DNA of 64,000 bases from Duganella flavida (GCF_009857445.1 NZ_WWCN01000017.1:1-64000); one strand, 5' to 3'; positions 15,604 to 26,522 are shown, numbered from the stretch's first letter. Notes: a model not told the origin generated them from the sequence alone. Program-made: numbers and translations.

Positions 15604-16827
15604 ATGACTATAGGCGGAAAAACCATCGAGGAGGCGCTGGCCTCCTTGTCCGACATGACCGCGGGCGCGGTGCCGATCGGCAAAGACGAACACCTGCAGC
15701 GCATCGCGCGCGCCCAAGCGTTCATGCAGGCGCAAGGCATCGCCGCCATCTACCTCAACGCCGGCGCCAACCTGACCTACTTCACCGGCACCAAGTGGTA
15801 CGCCAGCGAGCGCATGGTGGGCGCCATCCTGCCGGCGCACGGCGCCATCGAATACATCGCCCCCGCGTTTGAAGAAAGCACCTTGAAAGACTTCATGCTG
15901 GTCGACGGCCCGGTCAACTGCTGGCACGAGCACGAAAGCCCGTACGCGCTGTTCATCGCTGTGCTGAAACGCATGGGCATCGCGCCAAATGCGGCACAGC
16001 CGCCGCGCGTGGGCATCTGCGAAAGCGCCGCCTTCTTCATTGTCGACGGCATCCGCCCGCTGGCCGAAGGCTATGCGCTGGAGAATGCACGCGCCGTCAC
16101 CGCCCACTGCCGCACCCGCAAATCAGAGGCCGAAATCGCCCTGATGCAGCGCGCCAAAGACATGACGCTGGCCGTGCACATCGCCGCCGCCAGCATCCTG
16201 CGTGAAGGCATCACCACCAAGGAAGTGGAAGAATTCATCGACCGCGCACACCGCAAGGTCGGCGCCTCCGGTTCCTACTTCGTGATCGTACTGTTCGGCG
16301 AGGCCACCGCCTATCCGCACGGCGTCAGCTACGTGCAGACCCTGAAAGCCGGCGACACCGTGTTGATCGACACCGGCTGCAAAGTACACAACTACATCTC
16401 CGACATCACCCGCACCTACGTGTATGGCCCAATCAGCGAGCGCCAGCGTTCGGTGTGGAACAGCGAGAAAAAAGCCCAAGCCGCCGCCTTCGCCGCCGCC
16501 CAGCTAGGCGTACCGTGCGAAGAGGTCGACGCTGCCGCCCGCCGTGCGCTGGAAGCCGACGGCTTCGGCCCCGGCTACAAGCTGCCCGGCCTGCCGCACC
16601 GCACCGGCCACGGCATCGGCCTCGACATCCACGAGTGGCCGTATCTGGTCGGCGGCGACAAGACCGCGCTGGACGTCGGCATGTGCTTCTCCAACGAACC
16701 GATGATCTGCATCCCGGGCGAATTCGGCGTGCGCCACGAAGACCACTTCTACATGACCGCCAGCGGCCCGAAATGGTTCACCGAGCCGGCCCACAGCATC
16801 GACGACCCATTTGGCTTGACCCGTTAA
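15604..16827 (+). CDS. M24-family Xaa-Pro peptidase
   Basis: A 407-residue two-domain peptidase: a creatinase-type N-terminal domain (to about residue 165), then the pita-bread M24 domain. The five metal ligands can be placed in LIDTGCKVH (Asp), ISDITRTY (Asp), GHGIGLDIHE (His), CFSNEPMI (Glu) and VRHEDHFY (Glu). There is no signal peptide, so it acts in the cytoplasm on Xaa-Pro peptides. AGGGA precedes the start. It is followed after 19 bp by the VOC gene on the same strand, so they are probably cotranscribed. Confidence 0.92.
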   Translation: MTIGGKTIEEALASLSDMTAGAVPIGKDEHLQRIARAQAFMQAQGIAAIYLNAGANLTYFTGTKWYASERMVGAILPAHGAIEYIAPAFEESTLKDFMLVDGPVNCWHEHESPYALFIAVLKRMGIAPNAAQPPRVGICESAAFFIVDGIRPLAEGYALENARAVTAHCRTRKSEAEIALMQRAKDMTLAVHIAAASILREGITTKEVEEFIDRAHRKVGASGSYFVIVLFGEATAYPHGVSYVQTLKAGDTVLIDTGCKVHNYISDITRTYVYGPISERQRSVWNSEKKAQAAAFAAAQLGVPCEEVDAAARRALEADGFGPGYKLPGLPHRTGHGIGLDIHEWPYLVGGDKTALDVGMCFSNEPMICIPGEFGVRHEDHFYMTASGPKWFTEPAHSIDDPFGLTR

Positions 16828-16846
16828 ACTCTCTCAGGAGGCGCAC

Positions 16847-17233
16847 ATGAAACGAGTAACTGGCATCGGCGGCATCTTCTTTTACGCGCAGGATCCGAAG
16901 GCGTTGGGCGAGTGGTACCAGCGCCATCTCGGCATCGACGTGCAAGCCTGGGGCGGTGCGGCGTTCGACTGGACTGACGACACAGGCCAGCCGACCGGCG
17001 GCACTACCGCATGGTGCATCTCATCCGCCGACGGCAATTCGTTCGCGCCCAGCAGCAAGCCATTCGTGGTCAACTACCGCGTACACGACCTGCCAGCGCT
17101 GCTGCAAGCGCTACGCGATGAAGGCTGCAACGTGCTCGATAAAACCGACGATTCCGAGTTCGGCAAATTCGGCTGGGTGATCGACCCGGAAGGCAACAAG
17201 GTCGAACTGTGGCAGCCGCCGGCAGGCCAGTAA
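16847..17233 (+). CDS. VOC-family (glyoxalase-like) protein
   Basis: A 128-residue single VOC domain. It starts ITGIGG-like (VTGIGGIFFYAQDPKALGEWY) and ends with the family's DPEGNKVELWQPP, whose Glu is the usual metal ligand. It has an AGGAGG site. Such proteins include glyoxalase-I-like lyases, dioxygenases and resistance proteins; nothing here picks one. It ends 8 bp from the convergent stop of paaZ. Confidence 0.88.
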   Translation: MKRVTGIGGIFFYAQDPKALGEWYQRHLGIDVQAWGGAAFDWTDDTGQPTGGTTAWCISSADGNSFAPSSKPFVVNYRVHDLPALLQALRDEGCNVLDKTDDSEFGKFGWVIDPEGNKVELWQPPAGQ

Positions 17234-17241
17234 CCGCTTGA

Positions 17242-19287
17242 TCAGCTACGCTTCATCACCAGCGTGAGGATGTCATAGCTGGCCACCAACTCGTCGCGCT
17301 GGTTGGTCACCTGGACATCCCACGCCACCACGCCCTGGCCCACGCCCTTGTCGTCGGTGCGGTTGCGGTCCACCTTGCGCTTGCAGGTCAGGCGCGCGCG
17401 GATGGTGTCGCCAATCGCCACCGGCGCCACAAAGCGCAGGTTATCCAGGCCGTAGTTGGCCAGCACCGGTCCCGGCGCCGGCGACACGAACAAGCCCGCC
17501 GCCGCCGACAGCACGAAGTAGCCGTGCGCGATGCGCTGGCCGAACTGCGTGTCCTTGGCCGCCACCTCGTCGAAGTGCATATAGAAGTAATCGCCCGAAA
17601 CGCCGCCGAAGTTGACGATATCGGCCTCGCTGACGGTGCGGCGATGGGTCAGCAGCGAGTCGCCGATGGCCAGGTCCTCGAAGTGCTTGCGGAACGGATG
17701 CACGGCCTCTTCCTGCACCTTGGCGCCGCGCACATATTCGCCGGTCACCGCCGCCAGCATGGTCGGCGAGCCTTGCACCGCCGCCCGCTGCAGGAAGTGG
17801 CGCACCGCGCGGATGCCGCCCAGTTCCTCGCCACCACCGGCGCGTCCCGGACCGCCGTGCTTCAGCTGCGGCAGCGGCGAGCCGTGGCCGGTCGAATCGA
17901 CCGAGGCCTCTTTATCCAGCACCAGCACGCGGCCATGCGAAGCGGCCGCCATCGGCACTGCATACGCCGCCGTCGCCGGGTCCTTGGTCACCAGCGTCGA
18001 CACCAGCGAACCCTTGCCGCGCGCGGCCAGCGCCAGCGCCTCATCGATGCCGTGGTAGCTGATGATGGTGCTGACCGGGCCAAACGCCTCGACGTCGTGC
18101 ACCGCCTCGTTGCGCATGCCGTCGCGGCACAGCAGCAGGGTCGGCGCGAAGAATGCGCCTTCGCTCACGCCCTCGCCCACCGGCTTGAAGCCATCGCGGG
18201 CGCTGAACAAGACTTCGTTGCCGCGCGCAAGCAGCTCCACGCGTTCAGCCACATCGCGCTGCTGCTCGCGCGACGCCAGTGCGCCCATGCGCACGCCCTC
18301 CACCGACGGATCACCGATGCTGACTTTCGCCAGCCGCTCGCGCAGGCGCGTGCCAACCGCGTCGATCATATTTTCCGGCACGATAATGCGGCGGATGGCA
18401 GTGCATTTCTGGCCCGCCTTGCCGGTCATCTCGCGCGCCACTTCTTTGACGAACAGGTCGAACTCCGCATCGTCCGGCGTCACGTCCGGCGCCAGAATGG
18501 CGCAGTTGAGCGAATCCGCTTCGGCGGTGAACGGCACCGAGTTGGCAATCAGGTTGCGGTTGGTGCGCAGCTTGGCGGCCGTGTCGGCCGAGCCGGTGAA
18601 GGTCACCACATCGGCGCCGCCGAGGCGGTCCAGCAGGTCGCCGGTGCTGCCGATCACCAATTGCAGCGCGCCTTCCGGCAGCAGGCCGGATTCGTGCATC
18701 ATGCGCACCACGGCTTCGGTCAGGTAGCTGGTGGCGCTGGCCGGTTTGCCGATGCACGGCATGGCCGCCAAAAAGCTCGGCGCGAATTTTTCCAGCAAGC
18801 CCCAGATCGGGAAGTTGAAAGCGTTGATGTGTACCGCCAGCCCGCCGCGCGGCACCAGGATGTGGGTGCCGGAAAAGCCGCCGTTCTTCCCGAGCGCCAT
18901 CGCCGGGCCTTCGTGCAGCACGTTGGACGAAGGCAGCTCGCGGCTGCCCATGCTGGCGTAGGCGAACAGCGTGCCGGTGCCGCCCTCGATATCGACCCAG
19001 CTGTCGGCGCGGGTAGCGCCGGTCAGGTGCGAGATGGCGTACAGTTCTTCCTTGCGGCTCAGCAGATACACGGCCAGCGCCTTCAGGCACGCAGCGCGCT
19101 GCTGGAAGTTCATCTGCATCAGCGCCGGGATGCCGCGCTTGCGGGCGTAAGTGACCGCTTCATCGAAGTCGATCTTGTCGGCGTGGGTGTGATAGATGAC
19201 GGCGTTAGTCAGGGCGCTGTGCAGCGGCGCAGCGGCCTCGCTGCCGATCCAGCGGCCGGCGATTAAGCTTTGCAGTGTTTGTGGCAT
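17242..19287 (-). CDS. paaZ: Oxepin-CoA hydrolase / 3-oxo-5,6-dehydrosuberyl-CoA semialdehyde dehydrogenase
   Basis: A 681-residue bifunctional enzyme of the phenylacetate pathway. The N-terminal aldehyde dehydrogenase domain (about 1-515; INAFNFPIWGLLEKFAP, VVTFTGSADTAAKL, catalytic Cys in GKAGQKCTAIRR) is fused to a C-terminal MaoC-type hydratase (about 540-681; YFYMHFDEVAAKDT, RIAHGYFVLSAAAGLF) that opens the oxepin ring. The length is normal for PaaZ. The ATG at 19287 has GGAG upstream; the longer frame is spurious. It is the last gene of the paa run, separated from paaY by 73 bp holding a GC hairpin. Confidence 0.95.
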   Translation of the reverse strand: MPQTLQSLIAGRWIGSEAAAPLHSALTNAVIYHTHADKIDFDEAVTYARKRGIPALMQMNFQQRAACLKALAVYLLSRKEELYAISHLTGATRADSWVDIEGGTGTLFAYASMGSRELPSSNVLHEGPAMALGKNGGFSGTHILVPRGGLAVHINAFNFPIWGLLEKFAPSFLAAMPCIGKPASATSYLTEAVVRMMHESGLLPEGALQLVIGSTGDLLDRLGGADVVTFTGSADTAAKLRTNRNLIANSVPFTAEADSLNCAILAPDVTPDDAEFDLFVKEVAREMTGKAGQKCTAIRRIIVPENMIDAVGTRLRERLAKVSIGDPSVEGVRMGALASREQQRDVAERVELLARGNEVLFSARDGFKPVGEGVSEGAFFAPTLLLCRDGMRNEAVHDVEAFGPVSTIISYHGIDEALALAARGKGSLVSTLVTKDPATAAYAVPMAAASHGRVLVLDKEASVDSTGHGSPLPQLKHGGPGRAGGGEELGGIRAVRHFLQRAAVQGSPTMLAAVTGEYVRGAKVQEEAVHPFRKHFEDLAIGDSLLTHRRTVSEADIVNFGGVSGDYFYMHFDEVAAKDTQFGQRIAHGYFVLSAAAGLFVSPAPGPVLANYGLDNLRFVAPVAIGDTIRARLTCKRKVDRNRTDDKGVGQGVVAWDVQVTNQRDELVASYDILTLVMKRS

Positions 19288-19324
19288 GGTGCGGTCTCCG
19301 TTAGTGTTAGTTGATGCGGCGCGG

Positions 19325-19356
19325 CGCCCGGGCAGCGCGGGCGCGCCGCCCGGGCG
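19325..19356. repeat. GC-rich intercistronic hairpin between paaY and paaZ
   Basis: CGCCCGGGC (19325-19333) and its exact complement GCCCGGGCG (19348-19356) form a 9-bp stem with a 14-nt loop. It is the only sizeable gap in the paa run and lacks a T-run. It may affect mRNA stability or the relative expression of paaZ. Confidence 0.5.
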
Positions 19357-19360
19357 TGGC

Positions 19361-19972
19361 CTAGGCGCTGGCGTTCTTGTGCAAGTGCAGCGGCAGCGCG
19401 CTGTCCCATTCAATGCGTTTGCGGTCCGGCTCCGGCGCGGTCAGTGCTACGGTCTCGCGCATGGTTTGCATGCTGCGCACCGCCAGCTCCTGATACTGCG
19501 CAGTGCCATTGGTTTTCCATTTGATCTCGTCGTCACTGAGCTCGCGCAGCACCTTGGCCGGCGAGCCGACCGCCATGCTGCGCGGCGGGATCTCCATCCC
19601 TGCTCGCACAAAGCTCATCGCGGCGACGATGCTGTCCGCGCCCACCACGGCGTTATCCATAATGACGCTGTTCATGCCGACCAGCGCATTGCGGCCGATG
19701 CGGCAGCCGTGCAGCACCGCGCCGTGGCCGATATGGCCATCCTGCTCGACCACTGTATCGGCGCCGGGGAAACCGTGCATCACGCAGGTGTCCTGCAGAT
19801 TGGCGCCTTCCTCCAGCACCAGCCGCCCGAAGTCGCCGCGCAGCGCCGCCAGCGGGCCGACATAGCAGCGCGGCCCGACAATCACATCGCCGATCAGCAC
19901 CGCGCTCGGATGCACATACGCAGTCGGATGCACGACCGGCGTGATGCCGTTGATTTCATAAACCTTAACCAT
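19361..19972 (-). CDS. paaY: Phenylacetate-degradation protein PaaY (hexapeptide-repeat thioesterase / carbonic anhydrase-like)
   Basis: A 203-residue left-handed beta-helix protein with repeated [LIV]Gxxxx hexapeptides (VLIGDVIVGPRCYVGP, GHIGHGAVLHGCRIGRNALVGM) and the three-His gamma-carbonic-anhydrase pattern. PaaY trimers have thioesterase activity that clears dead-end ring-1,2-epoxide-derived CoA esters. GGAGG precedes the start. It lies 12 bp after paaJ. Confidence 0.93.
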   Translation of the reverse strand: MVKVYEINGITPVVHPTAYVHPSAVLIGDVIVGPRCYVGPLAALRGDFGRLVLEEGANLQDTCVMHGFPGADTVVEQDGHIGHGAVLHGCRIGRNALVGMNSVIMDNAVVGADSIVAAMSFVRAGMEIPPRSMAVGSPAKVLRELSDDEIKWKTNGTAQYQELAVRSMQTMRETVALTAPEPDRKRIEWDSALPLHLHKNASA

Positions 19973-19984
19973 GCCGGCCTCCGT

Positions 19985-21202
<1,218 letters not shown>

Positions 21203-21211
21203 AATGTCTCC

Positions 21212-22522
21212 TTAATTTTTCGGGCGCTGGTCAACCACGCGGCGCGCCTTGCCGGTCAGGGTGCGTTCAATGCCATTGGCCGGCAGCAGGCGCACTTTGG
21301 TGCTGACGCCGACGTTGGTCTTAATGCGCTGTTGCAGCTCGTTCGCCAGCGATTCGGTTTCGCTGCTGGCGGTGTCGGGACGCAGCTCGGCCAGCACTTC
21401 CAGCTTGTCGAGATGGCCGTCGCGGCTCACCACCAACTGATATTGCGGCGCCAGTTTCGGCATCTTGCAAATCAGTTCTTCGATCTGGGTTGGGAACACG
21501 TTGACGCCACGGATAATCAGCATGTCGTCCGAGCGGCCGGTGATCTTGCCGATGCGGCGCATGCTGCGCGACGTCGGCGGCAACAGGCGCGTAAGGTCGC
21601 GCGTGCGGTAGCGGATGATCGGCAGTGCTTCTTTGCTTAGCGAGGTGAATACCAGCTCGCCCTCTTCGCCATCCGGCAGCACCTCGCCGGTTTCGGGATC
21701 GATGATCTCCGGGTAGAAGTGGTCTTCCCAGATCACCGGGCCGTCTTTGCTCTCGATGCACTCGCTGGCCACGCCGGGGCCCATCACTTCCGACAGGCCG
21801 TAGATATCCACCGCGTCGATGCCGGCGCGCTGCTGGATCTCGGCGCGCATGGCGTCAGTCCACGGCTCGGCACCGAAGATGCCAACCTTGAGCGAACTGG
21901 CGGCAGCGTCCAGGCCCTGGCGCTGGAATTCCTCGATGATGTTCAACATGTAGGACGGCGTCACCATGATGATGGACGGCTTGAAGTCCTGGATCAACTG
22001 CACCTGTTTTTCAGTCTGGCCGCCGGACATCGGCACCACCGTGCAGCCCAGACGTTCGGCGCCATAGTGCGCGCCAAGGCCACCGGTGAACAGGCCGTAG
22101 CCGTAGGAGATGTGCACCATGTCGCCGCGACGGCCGCCGGCGGCGCGGATCGAACGCGCCACCACGTTGGCCCAAGTGTCGATATCATTCTGGGTGTAGC
22201 CCACCACGGTCGGCTTGCCAGTAGTGCCGCTCGATGCGTGCACGCGCACCACGCGGTCCTGCGGTACTGCGAACAGGCCGAATGGATAGTTATCGCGCAG
22301 GTCCTTCTTGCCGGTGAACGGGAACCTGGACAGGTCGGCCAGTGTTTTCAGATCGTCGGGATGGACGCCCGCAGCGTCGAAGGCAGCACGGTAATGCGGC
22401 ACGTTGTCATACGCGTGCTTGAGCGACCATTGCATGCGTTGCAGTTGCAGCGCTTGCAGCTCGTCGCGGCTGGCGCGTTCGATCGGCTCCAGATCGGACG
22501 GCGCGGGATTGCGTTGGACCAT
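21212..22522 (-). CDS. paaK: Phenylacetate-CoA ligase
   Basis: A 436-residue AMP-forming ligase that activates phenylacetate to phenylacetyl-CoA, the entry step. The P-loop-like motif VRVHASSGTTGKPTVVGYT is present, as are YGLSEVMGPGVASEC and the C-terminal GRSDDMLIIRGVNVFPTQIE typical of PaaK. A GAGGAG site precedes the start. Its stop is 9 bp from the paaJ start. Confidence 0.96.
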   Translation of the reverse strand: MVQRNPAPSDLEPIERASRDELQALQLQRMQWSLKHAYDNVPHYRAAFDAAGVHPDDLKTLADLSRFPFTGKKDLRDNYPFGLFAVPQDRVVRVHASSGTTGKPTVVGYTQNDIDTWANVVARSIRAAGGRRGDMVHISYGYGLFTGGLGAHYGAERLGCTVVPMSGGQTEKQVQLIQDFKPSIIMVTPSYMLNIIEEFQRQGLDAAASSLKVGIFGAEPWTDAMRAEIQQRAGIDAVDIYGLSEVMGPGVASECIESKDGPVIWEDHFYPEIIDPETGEVLPDGEEGELVFTSLSKEALPIIRYRTRDLTRLLPPTSRSMRRIGKITGRSDDMLIIRGVNVFPTQIEELICKMPKLAPQYQLVVSRDGHLDKLEVLAELRPDTASSETESLANELQQRIKTNVGVSTKVRLLPANGIERTLTGKARRVVDQRPKN

Positions 22523-22535
22523 CGGTGTCTCCTCG

Positions 22536-23039
22536 TTATTGTGGTATGACTGTGCCGCTGATGCGGTGCGATTTTCCGCGGAACAGGGCGATGGTGCGCT
22601 GCTCCTGATTGGTGACCTTGATGTCGTAGACGCCGCTCTTGCCGGCCAGCGCCTGCTCGGTGGCGGTGGCGGTCAGCAGATCGCCTTCGCGGCCGGGCGC
22701 AAGGTAGTCGATATTGCAGGCCGCGCCCACGGTGGTGTGGTTATGGCTGTTGCAGGCAAAGGCAAAGGCGCTGTCGGCCAGCGCGAAAATGAAGCCGCCG
22801 TGGCAGGTCTGGTGGCCATTCAGCATATCGGCGCGCACCGGCATCGACATGCGCGCGTAGCCGGGAGCGACGGCGTCGATGCGCATGCCCAAAGCCTGCG
22901 AAGCAGGATCACGCGAGAACATCGCCTCCGCCACTGCCTCCGCCAGCGCCTGCGGATCGCCGTGCGTAGCGGCAGGCGCGGGCTGTGCGGCGTGCGGCGC
23001 GTGGGCCGGCGCTGCGAGGGCGTCGTTCAGCTTAGTCAT
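22536..23039 (-). CDS. paaI: Hydroxyphenylacetyl-CoA thioesterase
   Basis: A 167-residue hotdog-fold thioesterase with the PaaI signature GHQTCHGGFIFALADSAFAF (catalytic Asp in the ADSAF segment). It has an Ala/Pro-rich N-terminal extension of about 28 residues. It hydrolyses hydroxylated phenylacetyl-CoA to prevent CoA trapping. The ATG at 23039 overlaps the paaH stop by 8 bases, indicating coupling. Confidence 0.92.
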   Translation of the reverse strand: MTKLNDALAAPAHAPHAAQPAPAATHGDPQALAEAVAEAMFSRDPASQALGMRIDAVAPGYARMSMPVRADMLNGHQTCHGGFIFALADSAFAFACNSHNHTTVGAACNIDYLAPGREGDLLTATATEQALAGKSGVYDIKVTNQEQRTIALFRGKSHRISGTVIPQ

Positions 23040-24612
23040 GGAAGCGCCCTCCGCTCGCCTGCTTGCGACGCAGCAGCGGCGACACGCGGTAGCGGTCCTC
23101 GCCATAGCTGTTCGCCAGATTCGCCAGCACGCGCACAATGTGCTCAATGCCCACCGCGTCCGCCCACGCCAGCGGGCCGCACGGGTAGTTGACGCCTTTC
23201 TGCATCGCGATGTCGGCAGCAGCGGCATTGCAGACGCCTTGGTTGACCGCATCCGCCGCCTCATTGGCCAGCATGGCGACGGTACGCATCACGGCCATGC
23301 CAGGCACGTCGTCCAGCCGCGTGACGGTGAAGCCGGCCGCTTGCAGCAGGCCGACCACGGCGTGATAGGCCGCCGGCGTGCACTGGTCGGCGCAGGCCAC
23401 GGCTATGCGCTTGGCGCTGCCGTAGTCCAGCGCAAGGTCGACCAGCACCGTGTCCGAATGATTGTTGTCGCGCGCACGCTGGGTGGCGCTGCGGCCATCG
23501 GTCAGGTAGACGGTGGCACCGTTGCAGTGGAAAGCCGGCGCATCGTCGTGCGGGCCAGCTTGACGAATGCTCTCAGGCATACGACGCTGCACGATCTCGA
23601 TGCCAACCGCGCGCAAACGGGCCGCCAGCGCGTCAACCACCGCGCCGCCGACGACGTTCAAGGCTGCGCCCTGCTCCACTGTGTAGCTCACATACTCCGG
23701 CTTCGGTTGCGGCGCTTCGGCCTGCACTTGCGGCGCGACGGCCGCATCGCCGTACTGATAGAAGCCGCGTCCCACCTTGCGGCCGAGGAAACCGGCATTC
23801 ACCATTTCCTGCTGCAGCACCGACGGCGTAAAGCGCGGATCGCCGAAGTAGGCATTGAAGACCGATTGCGTGACCGAGAAATTTACGTCATGCCCGATCA
23901 GATCCATCAACTCGAAAGGGCCCATGCGGAAGCCGCCGGCTTCGCGCATCACCGCGTCAATGGTGGCCGCATCGGCCGCCTGCTCATTCAGCAAGCGCCA
24001 GCCCTCGGCATAGAACGGCCGCGCCACGCGATTCACGATGAAGCCCGGCGTCGATTTGGCGTGCACCGGATTCTTGCCCCATGCCGCCGCCGTGTCGTAC
24101 ACCGCCTGCGCCACCGCGCCGTCGGTCGCCAGCCCGCTGACAACCTCGCACAGCGCCATCAACGGCACCGGATTAAAGAAGTGCATGCCCGCCACGCGGC
24201 CCGGCAGGCGCAAGCCAGCCGCAATCGCGGTGACGGAAATCGACGACGTATTGGTCGCCAAAATGCAGTCCTCAGCCACAATCGCTTCCAGCTGCGCGAA
24301 TAAAGCGCGCTTGGCCTCAAGGTTCTCGACAATGGCCTCCACCACCATGCCCGCATCCGCTACATCGGCCAGCGTCACGGCAGCCTGCAGGCGCGCCACG
24401 GCAGATGCGCAATCGATAGCGTTGATGCGCTCCTTGGCGACCAGTTTCTCCAGCGCCGACGCAATGCCGGCAATCGCCTTGGCCACCGCCTCGGGACGCG
24501 TGTCGTACAAGCGCACGGTGTAGCCGGCCACCGCCGCCACCTGCGCGATGCCCGCACCCATTGCGCCGCTGCCAATCACGGCGACCGAACGGCCAGTATT
24601 CAGGGCCGTCAT
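23032..24612 (-). CDS. paaH: 3-hydroxyadipyl-CoA dehydrogenase
   Basis: A 526-residue NAD-dependent dehydrogenase. The Rossmann motif VAVIGSGAMGAGIAQVAA is at the N-terminus, with FFNPVPLMALCEVV and the NADH/acyl-CoA active segment TPGFIVNRVARPFYAEGWRL. The C-terminal 3HCDH domain is duplicated, as in PaaH. It oxidises 3-hydroxyadipyl-CoA to 3-oxoadipyl-CoA. The start (MTALNTG) is 1 bp from the paaG stop. Confidence 0.94.
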   Translation of the reverse strand: MTALNTGRSVAVIGSGAMGAGIAQVAAVAGYTVRLYDTRPEAVAKAIAGIASALEKLVAKERINAIDCASAVARLQAAVTLADVADAGMVVEAIVENLEAKRALFAQLEAIVAEDCILATNTSSISVTAIAAGLRLPGRVAGMHFFNPVPLMALCEVVSGLATDGAVAQAVYDTAAAWGKNPVHAKSTPGFIVNRVARPFYAEGWRLLNEQAADAATIDAVMREAGGFRMGPFELMDLIGHDVNFSVTQSVFNAYFGDPRFTPSVLQQEMVNAGFLGRKVGRGFYQYGDAAVAPQVQAEAPQPKPEYVSYTVEQGAALNVVGGAVVDALAARLRAVGIEIVQRRMPESIRQAGPHDDAPAFHCNGATVYLTDGRSATQRARDNNHSDTVLVDLALDYGSAKRIAVACADQCTPAAYHAVVGLLQAAGFTVTRLDDVPGMAVMRTVAMLANEAADAVNQGVCNAAAADIAMQKGVNYPCGPLAWADAVGIEHIVRVLANLANSYGEDRYRVSPLLRRKQASGGRFHD

Positions 24613-24613
24613 C

Positions 24614-25414
24614 TCAACGCCCCTTGAATTGTGGTGCGCGCTTTTCCATGAAGGCGGCCACGCCTTCACGGTAATCGTCGCTGCGACCAAGTTCGCTCAT
24701 CATGCCGCACTCCAGCGACAGCTGCTGCTGCAAGCTGTTATGTGGGCTGGCTTGCAAGGCTTGTTTGGTGAAGGCCAGGCCCTTGGTCGGCGCGGACGCG
24801 AAATGGCGCGCCATTGCCTGCACTTCGGCGGCGAAGTCTTCGTCCGGAATGGCGCGCCAGATCAGGCCCCAGGCTTCGGCTTTTTCTGCGGTCAGCTTTT
24901 CGCCAGTCATGGCCAGTCCCATCGCGCGCGCGCTGCCGACGAGGCGCGGCAGGAAGTAGGTGCCGCCGGTGTCGGGAATCAGACCCAGTTTGCAGAACGC
25001 TTCAATGAACGATGCAGATTTGGTGGCCACCACGATATCGCAGGCCAGCGCGATGTTGGCGCCAGCGCCGGCCGCCACGCCGTTGACGGCGCAGATCACC
25101 GGCAGCGGCAAGTTACGCAGCGATTGCACCAGTGGCGCGTAGTTCTGTTCCACCGAGTCGCCCAGATCGACAGCGCGCGCGCCAGGCTCCACCGAACGGT
25201 CCGACAGGTCTTGCCCGGCGCAGAAACCGCGCCCGGCGCCAGTCAGCACCAGCACGCGCGCGTTGCCACTGGCCGCTTCGCTGGCGACGCGCTTCAGCGC
25301 ATGGCGCACTTCCTCGTGCATGGCCTGGGTGAAGCTATTCAGTTTGTCCGGGCGGTTCAGCGTCAGCGTGGCGATGCCGCCGCTGATGTCGAACAGGATG
25401 TTCTGGTAGTCCAT
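24614..25414 (-). CDS. paaG: Ring-1,2-epoxyphenylacetyl-CoA isomerase (enoyl-CoA hydratase family)
   Basis: A 266-residue crotonase-fold enzyme. The oxyanion-hole segments are GAGRGFCAGQDLSD and NGVAAGAGANIALACD. The Asp in GLIPDTGGTYFLPR replaces the usual hydratase Glu, as in PaaG isomerases. It converts the ring epoxide to oxepin-CoA. It is the only enoyl-CoA hydratase-type gene in this cluster; no paaF is present. It lies between paaE and paaH, with gaps of 15 bp and 1 bp. Confidence 0.93.
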   Translation of the reverse strand: MDYQNILFDISGGIATLTLNRPDKLNSFTQAMHEEVRHALKRVASEAASGNARVLVLTGAGRGFCAGQDLSDRSVEPGARAVDLGDSVEQNYAPLVQSLRNLPLPVICAVNGVAAGAGANIALACDIVVATKSASFIEAFCKLGLIPDTGGTYFLPRLVGSARAMGLAMTGEKLTAEKAEAWGLIWRAIPDEDFAAEVQAMARHFASAPTKGLAFTKQALQASPHNSLQQQLSLECGMMSELGRSDDYREGVAAFMEKRAPQFKGR

Positions 25415-25429
25415 ATTGTCTCCGTTATT

Positions 25430-26515
25430 TTATTCGGCCTGGTCGAAGTCGATGACGACTTTGGCGGTGGTGGGGAAGCTCTGGCAGCTCAAGACGTAGC
25501 CGCGCGCGATTTCGTAGTCTTCCAGCGCGTAGTTGACGTCCATGTCAACCTTGCCTTCGATGACTTTGCAGCGGCAGGTCGAGCACACGCCGCCCTTGCA
25601 CGAGTAGCGCATGTCGAGGCCCGCGCGCAGGCCCGCGTCGAGCAGCGATTCCTTGTCCTGTTCCATGGTGAAGCTGGCGGCGTTGCCGTCCATGATGACG
25701 GTGACTTCAGTTTGCTGGTGGGCGGCGCTGGCTGCGGCCGAGGCGTGGCGGGGCTGGTGCGTGTGCTTGGGAATGCTGGCGGCGAACAGCTCGACCTTGA
25801 TGTTCGCCTTCGGCATGCCGGCTTCCTGCAGCGCGGCCGAGACCCCGTGCATCATGTCTTCCGGGCCGCAGATGAAGGCGACATCGACGTCTTCGGCGCG
25901 TACCCAGTGCTGCAGGAATTGCGCGGCTTTCTCCTTGGTGATGCGGCCGTTGAACAGTTCAATATCCTGCTGCTCGCGGCTCATCACGTAGGCCAGTTTG
26001 AGGCGCTCCATGTAGGTGTCCTTAAGGTCGGACAGTTCGTCCCTGAAGATCACCGACGACGAGGCGCGGTTGCCGTAAAAGAGCGTGAAGCGGCTGTGCG
26101 GTTCAGCCGCCAGCGTGGTCTTGATAATCGACAGGATGGGCGTGATGCCGCTGCCGGCTGCGAAGGCGAGATAGTGCTTGCGGTTGGCGGCGTCCAGCGG
26201 CACGTTGAAGTGGCCCATGGGCGGCATCACTTCCAGCGTCTGGCCGGCTTGCAGGGTGTCGTTGGCCCAGCCGGAAAACAGGCCGCCGTGGGTGCGCTTG
26301 ATGGCCACGCGCAGCGCGCCGTCCTGCACGGCGGAGCAGATCGAGTAGGAGCGGCGCACGTCTTCATCGCCGATCTTGGCGCGCAGGGTCAGGTGCTGGC
26401 CTTGCTGGAACTGGAAGCTGTCGCGCAGCTCGGGCGGCACGGCGAAGGTGACGGCGATGGTGTCGCGCGTTTCGTTGCGCACTTGGGCGATGGTCAGCGG
26501 ATGGAATTTGCTCAT
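25430..26515 (-). CDS. paaE: Phenylacetyl-CoA 1,2-epoxidase reductase subunit
   Basis: A 361-residue reductase: FAD domain (RRSYSICS), NAD domain (AAGSGITPILSIIKTTL, FICGPEDMMHGV) and a C-terminal plant-type ferredoxin domain whose cysteines are in YSCKGGVCSTCRCKV and LSCQS. It passes electrons from NADPH to the PaaABC oxygenase. The ATG at 26515 is used, as it starts the FAD domain directly; the longer frame is arginine/proline-rich noise. It lies 7 bp after the paaD stop. Confidence 0.95.
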   Translation of the reverse strand: MSKFHPLTIAQVRNETRDTIAVTFAVPPELRDSFQFQQGQHLTLRAKIGDEDVRRSYSICSAVQDGALRVAIKRTHGGLFSGWANDTLQAGQTLEVMPPMGHFNVPLDAANRKHYLAFAAGSGITPILSIIKTTLAAEPHSRFTLFYGNRASSSVIFRDELSDLKDTYMERLKLAYVMSREQQDIELFNGRITKEKAAQFLQHWVRAEDVDVAFICGPEDMMHGVSAALQEAGMPKANIKVELFAASIPKHTHQPRHASAAASAAHQQTEVTVIMDGNAASFTMEQDKESLLDAGLRAGLDMRYSCKGGVCSTCRCKVIEGKVDMDVNYALEDYEIARGYVLSCQSFPTTAKVVIDFDQAE

Positions 26516-26522
26516 GATCGGT